Positions 44,012 through 55,795 of a stretch of 64,000 bases of DNA are shown here, piece after piece. This DNA comes from Cricetomys ansorgei (Eukaryota > Chordata > Mammalia > Rodentia > Nesomyidae). The DNA is taken from assembly GCA_026225945.1 (NCBI GenBank), contig JAMJFZ010002500.1, positions 434,001 to 498,000 on the forward strand. The letters run 5' to 3'. The notes under the pieces were generated by a model. That model did no database searches, had not been told where the DNA came from, and saw only the letters and a program-made list of their open reading frames with translations. Position 1 is the stretch's first letter. Each line of letters opens with the position of its first letter. The translations under genes and the position numbers were made by a program.

Positions 44012-44218
44012 GTCTTTTGAGAAAGGGTCTCACATAGCTCAAGCTGACCTCAAGTGGCAATGTGTGAGCTTGAGCTTCTGATCTTTCTGTCTCTACTTCC
44101 CAAATGGGACTGAAGCTCTACTCATTTCTGGTTTTGTGTGGTACTGAGGATCAAAACCAGAGCTCTGTAAATACCAAATGGACTAGCATTCTATCAAATG
44201 AACTATGTTTCCAACCCC
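44012..44218 (-). mobile_element. B4-like SINE (-)
   Basis: TTTTGAGAAAGGGTCTCACA followed by an ID-like end (GGTACTGAGGATCAAAACCA). It abuts the TTTC tract, which probably grew from its neighbour's tail. Confidence 0.6.
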
Positions 44219-44317
44219 ACTGGGAAAGATCCATACAAGTTGTTGTGTGAGAGCTAAAGTTATGTTTTAATTTTAATTGCTGTGCTTAAGAGATCTATAA
44301 AAAAAATGCCTCTAACC

Positions 44318-44694
44318 TGTACCCCCCACTTGCCTAATGACAGATAACTTCCTGGAATATTGGGGGCCATTGTTCATGTAAGATAACAAGCCACATGTTT
44401 TCACTTCTATAAACAAGGTTGGTTGACCCAACTGTACATGTGGTTGATCACACTCGTAGGTGGGAGGTATGTAGACAGGAAGTACATCAGGATGTATGCT
44501 TGCCCCTGATTGGATGTACTTAGCCTTGTGGGTTTTGCCTTTACAAGGCTCTGACGAATGGATTTCACAGCCATTCTTTGGGACTCCCGGGAATGGACCT
44601 GGCCAGTGTCTAGCGTCCTTGTTTAATAAAGCTTGCTTCAAATTTGGCTCAAAAATTGTAAGAGTGGTCTTATTCTCATCCAGTGGGATCAACA
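44318..44694 (+). mobile_element. Solo LTR, sense orientation
   Basis: About 377 nt from TGTACCCC to ATCAACA on the + strand, with AATAAAGC at 44,625-44,630 and the U5-like run that follows. A 131-codon ORF on the opposite strand here is a chance frame. No exact target duplication was seen. Confidence 0.55.
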
Positions 44695-44839
44695 GTTGGC
44701 CATCCATATCAGGGAAACAGGTCTGGGAGGAGGCTCAATGTGAAACAGTATGCTTAGGAAATACTTCAGTGTGTAACTGCCAGTCGTGGTGGGAAGATGT
44801 AGTCTAGCTCTGATGTCAGTAGCCTGGGGGGTTTACTGC

Positions 44840-45120
44840 TCAGGGACCTAACTCAGGTAAAGGCGAGTCCTTGGCTGCACTGCAGACGAGAGTTCCAGGG
44901 CAAGTCAGAGTGAAATAGAGTCATGGAGTTTATTAAGTAGAGATAAGAGATAGTACACACTTCAGATTTAAGCGTGGGTATTTAAAGAGAGACACACAGG
45001 AAGAGGACAGTACACACCCGAGTATGGGTGTGGGTTTTCAAGAGAAAGTTTTCACAATGACTTTTTAAGTTACGCTGCTCAAAGGATGCAGTTTACCAGG
45101 TTTAGAGATGAGGCAAACTT
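44840..45120. repeat. LTR-like repeat fragment with an internal tandem unit
   Basis: Directly after the sense LTR comes another repeat-like stretch. It holds two imperfect copies (about 44,952-45,008 and 45,009-45,050) of a unit beginning AGTACACAC and containing GTGGGT followed by T and AAGAGA. Orientation and family are uncertain. Confidence 0.3.
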
Positions 45121-45124
45121 TAAA

Positions 45125-45555
45125 TATTAAAAGAGGAGCTGGAGAGATGGCTCAGCAGTTAAGAGGACATGTTCTTGCAGAAGATCCAGGTTCCATTACC
45201 AGCACCATATGGAGCACCGGTCCATAATTCCAGTTTGTTTATAATCCCAGTTCCAGGGGATCTGATGCCCTCTGAGAGTGCCAGACACACATATAGTGCA
45301 TAGATATACATGCAGGCAAATATTCATATACATAAAATAAATAAATCTTAAAAAAAAAATGAAAGTTTGGGGCTGGAGTTTGGCTCAGCAGTTAGGAGTA
45401 CTGACTGCTCTTCTAGAGGTCCTGAGTTCAACTCTCAACAACCACATGGTGGCTCATCACCATCTATAATGGGATCAGATGCCTTCTTCTGGCATGCAGG
45501 TGTACATGCAGAAAGATCACTCATACAGATAAATAAATCTTAAAAAAAGAGAAAG
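45125..45555 (+). mobile_element. B3 and B2 SINEs in tandem
   Basis: B3 (+) 45,128-45,361 (ATAAAATAAATAAATC tail); B2 (+) 45,366-45,550 with ACAACCACATGGTGGCTCAT and GATCAGATGCCTTCTTCTGG. Confidence 0.85.
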
Positions 45556-46260
45556 GTTGTGAATAATAGTAGTGTTGTTCATGAGGTGCCTTATTCAGGT
45601 TTTGGTAATAATATTAAACTCAAAATCACAAACGTTCTGGCCTTAAGTGAGGACAGTGCATTGCTTTTAATATCTTTGTTTGAGATGTCTAGCTAACAAA
45701 CATCTCCTTATGCTTTAGAATTAATATGCCTTCCCAGTGAGAAATCATTCCTCACACTTAGAGATTAATAAAGGAAAACCTTCTTTAATAATAGCAGGCG
45801 AATGGTCTGGCTAACACACAAAAACCTGGAAAAGAAAACGTTGCCAGCTTATATAGGTCTTGGACTTCTATGTTTTACATGTCTTTAAATCTCTTTCCAG
45901 TCTTGGCCCCAGTTTGCACATTGAACAATTTAAATAGAGTCAGGAGACTGCAAATGTTGCCACTTAGGCAGCACAAGTACTGTCAGAATTATTTCACAGA
46001 TATACCAGTGTGTTCTTCTTGAACAATTGTTCACCTTGTGTACCTGGCAGGATTATATTTTTCCAATAACACAGGGTCTTGATGGCAGACCCAGATGTAA
46101 CAATTGTCAAATTTAACAATTTAACAGGTTGTGACCCTGGGATGCCCTTTAGAGGATCTTCTTTGACATGGGGATGAGGCTAATGGTTGTAAGTCAAGGT
46201 TGTCTCCTTTTTTGGGGGAATGAAGCCTAATTAGAGGTCAGTTATGATCCAGAATTTCCT
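45556..46260. other. AT-rich interval, possibly LTR-derived
   Basis: Contains ATTAATAAAGG at 45,763-45,773 and GCTTATATAGG near 45,850 but no convincing LTR ends. No gene seen. Confidence 0.3.
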
Positions 46261-46267
46261 TTCTCAG

Positions 46268-46760
46268 ATTTTAAATTTTATTTTATGCATGTGGATGTTT
46301 TGTATGCATGTGTGTTTAATGTGTGAGAGGACAGAAGAGGGGTCAGATCCTGTGGAACTGAAGTTACAGATGGTTGGGAACCACCATGTGGATGTGGGAA
46401 TCGAACTCATGTCCTTTGGAAGAATGGTTAGTGCTCTAACAAGCCTGGTTAGTGTACTACTTATCTTCCAGTCATGTTGGAGTAGTGCTCCTTTAGCTAA
46501 ATTCTACTTGGCATAGATTATAGCTTAGTATTTCCTAAGCAAGTTTATTAGTAGCATCAGTTTTATTATTTCAAGTTTCTCTGTATAATATAGACATTTT
46601 TCTTGGTGGGTATGAGGAGGGGGCAGGGTTTCTCTGTTGTAACTCTGGATGTCTTGGAACTCACTATGTAGACCAGGCTGATCTCGAACTCACAGAAATC
46701 CACCTGCCTCTGCCTCCTGAGTGTTGGGATTATAGGCATGTACCACCATGTCTGGTCTTT
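46268..46760 (-). mobile_element. B3 (-) and B1 (-) SINEs
   Basis: B3 (-) 46,268-46,470 (GGGTCAGATCCTGTGGAACT); B1 (-) 46,620-46,757 (CAGGGTTTCTCTGTTGTAAC, TGTAGACCAGGCTGATCTCG). Confidence 0.8.
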
Positions 46761-46779
46761 GTTTTGTTTTTCCCTTTTG

Positions 46780-47123
46780 AGACAGTGATCCTCAGGCCTC
46801 TGATGAGAACAGGAGATAGAAACTAGTCTCTTAGGATAGAGAACCCAAAGCAGTTTCCAGAATGTTCTTGCTGGAAGGCAAGCATGTAGGAAAAGAGCTC
46901 TGTTTCCTGTTGCTTGGTTATTTCCTAAATGGACAGCTCTGCATAAAGGCTGTGAATGACTGTGTGACTGAAACGGGGGAAGGCACCTGGGTACCTGGTG
47001 GGCCGAATGGACTCATTCCCCTCCCTGTACATCACCGAAGCTTCTGTTGTCCTTTGGAAAGGCCCCAGACTAGCTGCTCCCTAGTACTAGTGAATAGTAC
47101 TAAAGTTTTTGTAATGAGGGTTC

Positions 47124-47127
<4 letters not shown>
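46780..47127. other. Unannotated interval
   Basis: Nothing recognised. A 112-codon ORF (46,862-47,200) ends in the GT repeat and has no recognisable domain. Confidence 0.35.

Positions 47128-47176
<49 letters not shown>
47128..47176. repeat. (TG)n microsatellite
   Basis: About 24 uninterrupted TG units. Confidence 0.95.
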
Positions 47177-47177
<1 letters not shown>

Positions 47178-47349
47178 AAGCAAGATGGCTTAGTGGGTAA
47201 AAAGTTGAGACTAATCTTTTTCTAATTTCAAGATTGGTCTCCTTAAGGTTGTAATGCAGCCTCTCTCCCCCAACAATGTCTTATTTAGCCTAGGCTGGGC
47301 TCAAACTTGCTGTGTAGCTTAGGATAGTCTTGCTCTCCTGATCCTCCTT

Positions 47350-48150
47350 CCTCCTTCAAAGGAAACCAGCAATGTGTAACCAACCATCAAAGGGTAACCA
47401 GCAAAGGCCAAGCCACTTGTAAAAGGGGCTACTGACTATTAGCCATGCTATTTGTGTCAAAAGATGTCACCCTGTGTTATTCATACATCTCAATGTGAGT
47501 CACAGACAGGATAGGCACTTGCTTGCTGTCTGCCTCAGAAAGGAAGGATATTGCCAGCCCAGGCTCATGCCATTTGTAGGAGAGGAAGCTGACACATGTA
47601 TATTCTTACCCAGTTGGTACCTGAGAAGAAGTTGGCTAATAATGTCTCATTTTATTCCTTTCTTCCTGCCTAGCATCCTCTACAGTTTTTTGTCCACTCT
47701 CCTTCCTGGGGCATGTGTCTTTGGGCAGAGATGCAGGGACAGAGGCAGAGGTAGGGGTAGCAACAGCAGAGGCAGCAGCATGCTGTGTCAGAGGAAGTAT
47801 CCAGATGTAACCTCTCTGAGATGGATTCCAGGGTCACCCTGTGCTTACTTCTCAGAGTGCTGCCTGAGGTCTCCCCTTTGTTTGCCTCCACTGTGGCCCA
47901 GTGGTATATGTGGGGAACTACCTTGGGCTATTAATGAACACCAAAACTTTCAGATCCAGCCAAGTACTGCATTCATTTGTATTCAGTAGAGGGGCACATC
48001 TTTTGAGGTCTTTGGTTTTTTAGAGTATGCATACCCCACTTGTGTGTGTAGAAATGCCCAAGTCCTGGCTTCCTGTGTCGGCTAGGGTGGAACAGGACGA
48101 AGGGAGACTGGAGGCTGAGTTGGAAGAGCCATGCATGGGTTCAGTGAGGT
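47350..48150. other. Interval holding a 171-codon ORF, judged non-coding
   Basis: The longest open frame away from the promoter (47,474-47,989, +) lacks any recognisable domain, has no Kozak or splice support, and contains low-complexity RGRGRG. It is probably a chance ORF. An interrupted (TG)n follows at 48,152-48,230. Confidence 0.45.
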
Positions 48151-48529
48151 ACTGTGTGAGTGAGTGTGAGTGTGTGTGCGTATGTGCATGTGTGCGTGCT
48201 TCTGCATGCGTGTGTGTGCCTGTGTAAGGGTGTGTTATTCCTCCAGTCACCCAGCGGGCCCAGTCTTTGCCAGCTCCACCAGCATTTCTGACATCTTCAT
48301 TCCCTGCCAGACCGGTTCTGAGGTGCAGATCTATAGATAAACCTGAACTGAAAGGCGCTTCTCACCGGGAGGTTTACTCAATCCTGGCAAGGCAGAGCCA
48401 GGGTGTGTGTGTTGGGGGGTGGAGTGGGGTGTGAGAGGATGGAGGCAGCCCTGCCAGCTAGGTAGGGATCTGGCTAATTATCTGTGGATGAGGGGAGAAA
48501 ACAGAGAAAGGGGATTGTGAAAAGCATTA

Positions 48530-49780
48530 CTTAGAACCTGTGAGATGGCTCAGCAAGTCCTAACCACTGGAGTTTGATCCTCAGAACCCACGAACAGGTG
48601 GAAAGAGAGAGCTGACTCCGAGAAGTTGTCCTGTGATCTGGACACGCATGCTCACACACTCATACTTATCAAGGCATCTTTAAAAATGATGTTGAGATTA
48701 TGGAAATTGCTTTAGGTAGCTGCTGTAGAGAGAAACTTCTTCCCTTAATATCTTGTGCCACCTCCTTTCTTTTTCTTTTTTGAGTCTGGGTCCCCGATGT
48801 AGCTGGCTTGGACTCGCTGTATAGACCAGGCTGGCTTTGAACTCACAGAGATCTCTGCCTTCTGAGGGTTAGATTTGTTTTCATTTTGAGAAAGGATGTC
48901 ATGTGGCTCAGGCCTTGAACTTGCACTGTTGCAGAGGTTAGCCATGAACTCTCTTTAAAAGTTATTTATTCGTGTGTATGCACGTGATACAAACACTCAG
49001 AGGAATACTTACAGATATCAGAGGACAACTTTGAGGAGTGGGCTCTGGGGGTTGAACTAAGGTAGTCAAGCTTTCTGGGTAAGTACCTTTACCCACTGAG
49101 CCACCTCACCAGCCCCTAAATATCTGCTATTTAAACCATGTCGTTTGGGAGCTGTAGAGATGGCTCAGTGGTTCAGAGCATTTGCTGTTCTTGATGAGTT
49201 AAGTTTCCAGCACCCACATGGTGGTTCAAACTGTAACTATAGTTCCATGGGATCTGATGCCCCTTCTGGCCTCTGTAGGTATTGCATGGACATGGTCCAT
49301 ATGCATACTCTCAGGCAAGACATTCACAAAAATAAAATAAAAATAAATAAAAATTTAAAAATGTTTAATTGGTTTTTAATTATCTGCACATGTGTGTGTC
49401 TGTGTTCATGTGTGTTCATGTTGCCTTTATAACTGTATAGTAGTTTTAAAATTATTTATGCCAAGCAATGGTGGTGAACACCTTTAATTTCAGCATTCAG
49501 AAGGCAGAGGTGGGTAGATCTGCATGAGTTTCAGGCCAGCCTGATCTACAGAACAAATTCCAGGACATTCAGGACTACACAAAGAAACACTGTCCTGAAA
49601 AATAAGACAAAACAAAAAAAACAAAATTATTTACTTATTTATTTATTTTTCATTTTTGAAACAAGGTTTCGTATGCCCCAGTCTGGCCTCAAACTCAAAA
49701 TTAGCAGAGGATAGAACTCCTGATTCTCCTGGCTTCACCTCCCTAGTGCCTGGATTATAGGCATCATGGTGCCCAGATTT
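48530..49780. mobile_element. SINE cluster: B3-like (+), B1 (-), B3-like (-), B3 (+), B1 (+), B1 (-)
   Basis: B3-like (+) 48,533-48,670; B1 (-) 48,772-48,870; B3-like (-) 48,958-49,117; B3 (+) 49,147-49,355; B1 (+) 49,460-49,612; B1 (-) 49,648-49,775. Confidence 0.7.
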
Positions 49781-50199
49781 TTTCCCCCGTTAAGATCCGC
49801 CCTTTAAATCCTTATTAGGTTGGGTTGGTCTGAAGGGCTATGCAGAGTCAGCTTTTGGAATCACACTATGCTAGGTGTACCAGAGCCCTGTTTATCTTTA
49901 GTAAATGTAGAAAGAAGCAAACAGATAATTGCAAGCAACATTTAAACAGAGAATCCATTTTTCCTGTATTAATAGTCAGCATAACAACAATAAAAAGTCC
50001 TTAAAACAGCACCATTAGCCCCCACCCTCCCCAACTCAAATAAGAACCAGACAATAGTACGTCTCCATCTTGAAGGTGGTGAGTTTTGGGGGAATCTGTA
50101 GATGAATGGGCTGGTAGTCACAACCTTTTGGGGACCCATTAGAGCTATGTGTTTCAATGGCCATAAAATTGTTCACACCCTGAAATCCAGCGATGGCTC

Positions 50200-50400
50200 T
50201 CATGGGAATAAGCCTTAAGGAAACAATTAAAGAAAGTGAAGGAGCGTATGCATACATATGGGAAAGACATTCATTGTAGCGTGATTCATAAAAGTAACAA
50301 GCTGGAAAGAAACCAAGTTCTCCACAATAAGCAGATTGTTAAACTAGGGAATGTAGATTGATGGAATTTTATACAGTTATTGAATAATAATTATGGAGAA
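50200..50400 (+). mobile_element. Ancient L1 (L1M-type) ORF2 3' fragment
   Basis: Contains the recurring L1 end pattern: CATTCATTGTAGCGTGATTC, GGAAAGAAACCAAG, TTAAACTAGGGAATG and ATACAGTTATTGAATAATAA. Many stops. It lies just left of the RPL10A pseudogene. Confidence 0.5.
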
Positions 50401-50464
50401 CATGTAGAAACATGAAAATGTGTTTGATTTTGGGGTATACACTTATTAAGTAAGAGAATGAAAG

Positions 50465-50581
50465 CCCAGAATAGTGGTGCCTGCTTACCATAACCCCAGC
50501 ACTCAGAAGGTCGGGCAGAAAGAAGAGGTAGAGGCCAGTCTGGGTTCTGAGAGTAGTTTGGACTATAGATATAAACTATAT

Positions 50582-50618
<37 letters not shown>
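50465..50618 (+). mobile_element. B1-like SINE with (CA)n tail
   Basis: Diverged B1 50,465-50,575 (ATAACCCCAGCACTCAGAAG) followed by (CA)17 at 50,584-50,618. Confidence 0.6.
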
Positions 50619-50622
<4 letters not shown>

Positions 50623-50652
50623 TCTATTTTGGTTATTGAAGCTTGAGCATTA

Positions 50653-50949
50653 GTGGCCAGCAAACTTTCTGTGACATTCTGGACAAGGTTGTGTGGGCAG
50701 TTCTGCATTGGAAAAAGCATAGGTCTCAAAAGTTTCTGGAAATGGTGGAGTTCCACATCTGCCTGAAGCACTTTGACTTTCAGAAGAGCACAGGGTTCTT
50801 GAAAGCTTAGGCTTAAGTCTATCTCTGCCCCAAGTTCGCTGTGTGCATCCAGCAGCAGTGTAACGAGGCCAAGGTTATTACATGTGACATGAAGGCCACA
50901 TGGTCACTGAAGAAGCTTAGGGAGAATAAGTTGATCTAGAAGCTGGCCA
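50653..50949 (+). pseudogene. RPL10A (uL1) processed pseudogene, 5' half
   Basis: Intronless similarity to ribosomal protein RPL10A (large-subunit protein uL1, normally 217 aa), covering roughly the first half. Clear segments are VASKLS (for MSSKVS), KFLEMVEFHICLKHFDFQK (for the KFLETVELQISLKNYDPQK region), and PKFAVCI followed by QQQCNEAK. The start codon is GTG. A frameshift lies near 50,680, stops occur in the middle (TAG and TAA near 50,790) and another TAG at 50,937. The copy stops abruptly at about 50,949 where a B3 SINE begins. It is dead and old. Confidence 0.85.
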
Positions 50950-51150
50950 GGGGCTGGAGACATGCGTCAGTGGTTAAGAGCGCTGGCTGCTCTTTTGAAG
51001 GATCAGGGTTTAATTTCCCAGCATCTATGTAACAGCTTACAACTGTCTGCAACTCCAGTTCCAGGGGATCTGACAGCCTCTTCTGGCCTCCAGGGTACAC
51101 ATATATGCATGCAGACAAAGCACCCAAACACATGAATAAATCTAAGAGGA
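50948..51150 (+). mobile_element. B3 SINE
   Basis: GGGGCTGGAGACATGCGTCA, GTTCCAGGGGATCTGACAGC, ending AATAAATC and a GAG repeat. It directly abuts the end of the RPL10A pseudogene. Confidence 0.85.
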
Positions 51151-51559
51151 GGAGGAGGAGAATAGTAATAATAATTATAGGACAGGAGAAGCCCCAGGAA
51201 GTTGCAGTCAATTATGATGTTCCACATAGAAAGAAAAAAAATAGAAGAAAAGAAAAATATACCATAGATACTACTTAGCATGGAGTCCTTTGCCCACGTC
51301 TCAATACCTCTTTTATTCCTTATATAATAATCCTGTTCCTATACCTGCGTTCCCTGAGATGGTCTTTTGAGGGGCTGCTAGCCTCCACCATCTCCTGTGT
51401 GCCGGCCCTTGAACAAACCTGATTTCCTACCTGCCAGCCCTGTCTCCTGAGGATTGGCTTTCGGGTGAGCAGACGTGTGTGCTTAGGCTAACAGTGGTGT
51501 TTGACTCTATGCTTGTCTACATATTGTTATTTCTCCAGATCTATACACAGCTGCTCTGG

Positions 51560-52200
51560 CAGTTTTAACAACAACTAAGAGAGTACCATGATGCTTCAGG
51601 TCCAAGAGCAGAGCAGCAGGGTAGTGTGAGGTTTTATCATGCTACGCACAACTACGTAAGATTTGAAACACCATTCTTTTCAAGTTTCTGAAAGTTTTCA
51701 TTTAATATTTTTGGATAACAGAAGTAACTGAAGCCTTGGGATACAAAGCCAAGGGCAGAAGGGGAAGCTGTATTTTACATTTACATTACATACATACATG
51801 GCAAGCAGCCAGAAAATTGAGTAAGTTTCAAACAGGGAGCTTTGAATTTAGGTTTTAAAATGCCATCTTTGGCAGAAACCAAGGGGTGATGATGAGAGAG
51901 CTGGGGACAACAGATGAATAAGGGTGAAGTTTGTTTTGCAGATTTAAGTCAGTTCTCTGTTGACAGAGTCTCAAATTTAGTTACTCCTCCCTTCCTGGTG
52001 CAGATGGGAGACACTCCTGTAACTGGAAATTGCCTTCTAGATGTGACTTCCCTCATAAGGGGCTTCTATTCTGTTTTCAGAGCAGTCTCCAAGGCTGGGA
52101 GTGCAGCTCTGTGGTGCAAGCAGGTGTGAAGCTCTGGCTATCCAGGCCCAATTAGAACTCTAACTGAATGCTTGCTCTTCTATCCATCCAGGGAGGGAGA
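51560..52200. other. Unannotated interval
   Basis: 51,600-51,740 resembles an old mammalian repeat (TTTCATTTAATATTTTTGGA). The rest is not recognised. Confidence 0.3.
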
Positions 52201-52504
52201 GAAAAGCCCCTTATTGGTTTTTGTTAGGAACTGATGAATGTGGCAGTCTTCATTCTACAGAACAGAATGACAGCTCCTGTTAGGCAGGGGCAAAACTGGT
52301 TTTGTGAGATGGACAGGAAACAGAACAATATGGTGAGGGGGAAACTTGCCTGGTAACAGGAAGTTGCTTTTTTTCTCCCCCTGTAAGGATTAAGCAGAAG
52401 ATACTTCCTCACTATGGTGACTCATGAGATTAGAATCTCTTGTGTGTAAGGAAATCTGCTGTGTTTGGGGCTCATTTGTCTGATAGACTTTCAGTCTGAT
52501 TCCA

Positions 52505-52695
52505 GTGGTTCTCAACCTTCCTAATGCTGAGATCCATTAATACAGGTCCTCATGCTGTGGTGACCCCAACCATAACATTATTTTCATTGCTACTTCATAA
52601 CTGTAATTTTGCTACTGTTATGAATCGTAATGTAAACATATGTGCTTTCTGATGGTCCCAAAGGGGTGGTGACTCACTTGTTGAGAACTGCTGGA
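52505..52695. mobile_element. URR1-like nonautonomous hAT element, best preserved copy
   Basis: Both terminal inverted repeats remain (CAGTGGTTCTCAACC and GTTGAGAACTGCTGG). Internal CATAACTGTAATTTTGCTAC and TATGAATCGTAATG match the family. About 190 nt. Confidence 0.7.
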
Positions 52696-52799
52696 TTAAG
52701 TAGACTTACCTTTTTGGTTTGATCTGGTCTGTTTTGGGCTCAATGAAGAACTCAGTCCAAAGCAATGATTTCCTATCATTTCTGTTTATTACATCTTTA

Positions 52800-53098
52800 A
52801 AAAATTATTGATGTATTGTGCCCCCGTGTATGTATGTGCACCATACGTGTTCAAAAGTCCTTGGAGGTCAGAAGAAGGTATTGGATCCCGTGGAACTGGA
52901 TTTGCAGGTTTGTGAGCCACCAGGTGGGTGCTGCGAATGAAACCTCAGTTTGCCTTTGTTTTTGAGACTGGGGCTTACTATGGGCAGCCTTCGTTGTCCT
53001 GACTCACTAACTAGACCAGGGGAGCCTTGAGCTAGAGATCCACCGTCTTTGCCTCCAGAGCGCTGGGATTAAAGGCATGGGACACCGCGCCCAGCTAC
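52800..53098 (-). mobile_element. B3 (-) and B1 (-) SINEs
   Basis: B3 (-) 52,805-52,945 (TATTGGATCCCGTGGAACTG); B1 (-) 52,955-53,095 (GAGCGCTGGGATTAAAGGCA). Confidence 0.8.
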
Positions 53099-53099
53099 A

Positions 53100-54340
53100 C
53101 CTACCTCTTGATAGGGGATGCCGTGGGTGTCATCTTTGGATTCTACTCCCACATCTACATCAGGTGGAACCTAATTGCAAGAGGACTGTGGGGCAGGGGT
53201 GAGGTGGCACTTCATATTTGATAGTTTTGGCTACGAGCAGAAATGGCACATTTCATTTCCAGATGGAAGCAATGAGCCTTCTGCGTGATCCTGTAAGGCC
53301 TACAGTTCTATCTGTTCTGCAGGCCCGAGCATTCAGAGAGAAATTACCGAGCTGCTCCTCGGAGCCTGTTGCCCTGCAGAATTGGGCAGACCTGCAGTGC
53401 TTTTGCCTTAGCGAGCTTTAAAGCCCTGTTGTATTAAGACATTTGGGTTTGGAGTTTGTCTGGGCAGCGCTATTTAATGAGCCCATCCTTGTTACAGCAG
53501 GTGGAACGTTCTTACCTGCCCCTTAGCTCAGACACTGATGCTGCTTCTGTTGCTCTGACTTCTGGCTTCCCCTTTCTTTGAGTCTGCCCATTTGTGTGGC
53601 TGCTGCTTCTACTTTCTCCGCATAAACTTTTCCTGATACAGTGTTGATGCGCAGCACAGTTTCCACCTCAAAGGTTTTTCTTGAGCCAAATGTGAGCCAC
53701 CAAGGTCTAAGAACATGGATTCAGGTTGCCTTGAATAACATGTTCTAACATGGAGGTAGTTTCATGAAGTTTTTATAGTTCATGAAAATTTTTATAGTCA
53801 CAAAACAAAGGGAAGTCGTAAATCAAGACCCTTTTCAAACGCGTTGGTGGGAACCCCAGACAGGCAGGTTACAGCACAGCAGGAGACTCTGTTACAGTTG
53901 TTAGGTGATATCTGGATCTTACTTCTTAGGTTCACGAAAGCTACTGGTTTGGTAAATTCATATATTCTAAAGTTTTTTCTTTTTTTTGTCTGATAGTTGA
54001 AAAGATGTTAGATTAGATATAAATGTGGTCAATGAGTGTCTATTAAAGGGACTAAAGATAGCTCAGGATAATTTGGTTCTGAATCTGCAACATTCCAACT
54101 CTCCAAAAACAGGAAGTTCTAAAAAGTCAGTCAATCTTGAAGAATTTTAAGTTAGGCATGGTTTTTATCTGGAAACTCTAGTTTATAACAGCCTGGCCCC
54201 AGAATCTTACAGCCTCAATGGCTGGTGCTCCTGAGGTGGTCTTGGATACCACTTGGACCTGTTAGAGAGAAAAGAGAGAATTTGTAACCAGGTTATTAAA
54301 GGTTTGTGTGGCTAACTAGGCAAAACAAAGCTGTCCCAAG
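53100..54340. other. Repeat-poor intergenic interval
   Basis: I recognise no gene, SINE or LTR. 53,300-53,530 is relatively GC-rich. A 67-codon ORF at 53,218-53,421 is not supported. Confidence 0.35.
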
Positions 54341-54765
54341 GCATTTATTTATTTATTCATTTATTTATTTATTTATATGTTTTTTGTTTTTGATATAATG
54401 TCTCACTATGTAGCTCTGGCTCTGTAGTGAGCCTTGAATTCACAGAGATCTGCCTGCCTGTCTCGTAAATGCTGGGACTTCAGGTGTGCACCATTACACC
54501 TGGCCCTGTCACAGGGTTTTAATGTGAAGAGTGATTTGGGAAAGAATGAAAGGAGATATTTGAAAAATAGTTTGTCTCGGGCTGGAGAGTTGGCTCAGAG
54601 GTTAGGAGCACTTGATGTTTTTGCAAAGGATCCTGGTTCAATTTCCAGCACCCACAGGGAGGCTCACCCTTCCTTGGGTACCAGGCACAGGTGTGATACA
54701 CAGATATATATGTAGGCAAAACACACATACACACACAGTAATAAAAATAAATCTAAAAAGGTTGT
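54340..54765. mobile_element. (TTTA)n, B1 (-) and B3 (+)
   Basis: (ATTT)n 54,341-54,376; B1 (-) 54,378-54,505; B3 (+) 54,580-54,760 (GGGCTGGAGAGTTGGCTCAG). Confidence 0.75.
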
Positions 54766-54769
54766 TTGC

Positions 54770-55290
54770 CGATGAGAGCAGGGAATACGGCAATATATGG
54801 ACATGTGGGGTGAGGTTGAAGGGAGGAGGGTCAGTCAGGGGTGATGACGTCATGCTGACGGCGGTGATTAGGTTTGTATAATCTTTTAAACTGAACTTTC
54901 ACTGCACCACTGATTATTAATCCACGTAATCCTGCAAGATAAGCATTATTATTTCTTTACAGCTTGAAAATCAAGTCCTCGGCTGGCGATAGCTTTGGTT
55001 TGTTCATCTCTTCATTCACACACTCTTATTCACGTTCATTCATACCAACTTTTCTTAAGTCCTGCTGACTGGTGCTTTCAAACCTTTCAAAAGGCTTATC
55101 TTCTATTTCTGGGAGTGGTGTTCTTAGGTGTAGGAAACAAACAAACAAACAAACAAAAAACAAAAAGCAAAAAGAATGCTGCTCTCTGGGGCGAGTGTGA
55201 TGCCTGAAGACTTTTGCCAAGAATGGACACAGAAAGTACATCAAAGGGCCCATTTAAATAATATGCAGATACAGGGTTTGATTGCTTGCT
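54770..55290. other. Intergenic interval with a CRE-like site
   Basis: Contains GTGATGACGTCATGCTGACG at 54,840-54,859, a perfect CRE core (TGACGTCA at 54,844-54,851). A (CAAA)n lies at 55,138-55,157. No gene. Confidence 0.45.
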
Positions 55291-55795
55291 TGTTTGTTTT
55301 TCCTTCTGGTGTTGAGTATTGAATAGAGGGACTTGTACAGACTAGGCAGGTGTTGTACGACTGAGCTGAATCCTAGCCTCTCTAAAGGGATTCTAACTGC
55401 TGTAAACATTAAATGGTTTTGGGTATTGCATCATTATAAAAAACTTATAGCCATCAGCATCATCTAGCATGAGCAGCAGGAAACAGCCTGGAACTGTAGC
55501 TTTTTGAGACCACGGCTCAGTGAAGCCAGATCCGTGGCTTTGCCACAGAAAAGAATTTCAGGATGAGTCAGTACAAAGCAGAATTGGAGTTTATTTATTT
55601 ATAAAATATTAAATTTATTTTTATTTGCGTACATGTGTGTTTATGTGAACATGTATGTGGATGCTCCCAGAGGATCTTCACAGCTAGAGTTAGCGGAGTT
55701 ACAGCTGTAAGCTGTCTGAAGTGGGAGCTGGGAACTGAACTTCAGTCCTCTGCAAGAACAGCAAGCTCTCTTAGCCACTGAGCAACTCTAAAGAA
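55290..55795 (-). mobile_element. ID-like (-) and B3 (-) SINEs
   Basis: ID-like (-) 55,305-55,380 (TTGTACGACTGAGCTGAATC); B3 (-) 55,608-55,790. Confidence 0.6.

Noticed and set aside
43730..44081. ORFs rich in Phe/Ser or Lys/Glu
   Set aside because: Translations of the TTTC/GAAA repeat.
44312..44707. 131-codon minus-strand ORF
   Set aside because: Coincides with a sense solo LTR, which is non-coding; chance frame.
44690..44715. Possible retroviral primer-binding site right of the LTR at 44,318
   Set aside because: TTGGC follows the LTR end but the next bases do not match a lysine-tRNA site, and no gag-like frame follows.
47474..47989. 171-codon ORF on the + strand
   Set aside because: No recognisable domain, low-complexity RGRGRG, no promoter or splice evidence, and similar length frames on the other strand; taken as chance.
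51280..51560. Possible sense LTR end
   Set aside because: Suggestive U5-like wording (CTGATTTCCTACC, GGCTTTCGGGTGAGCAG) but no TG start, TATA or signal in the right order.
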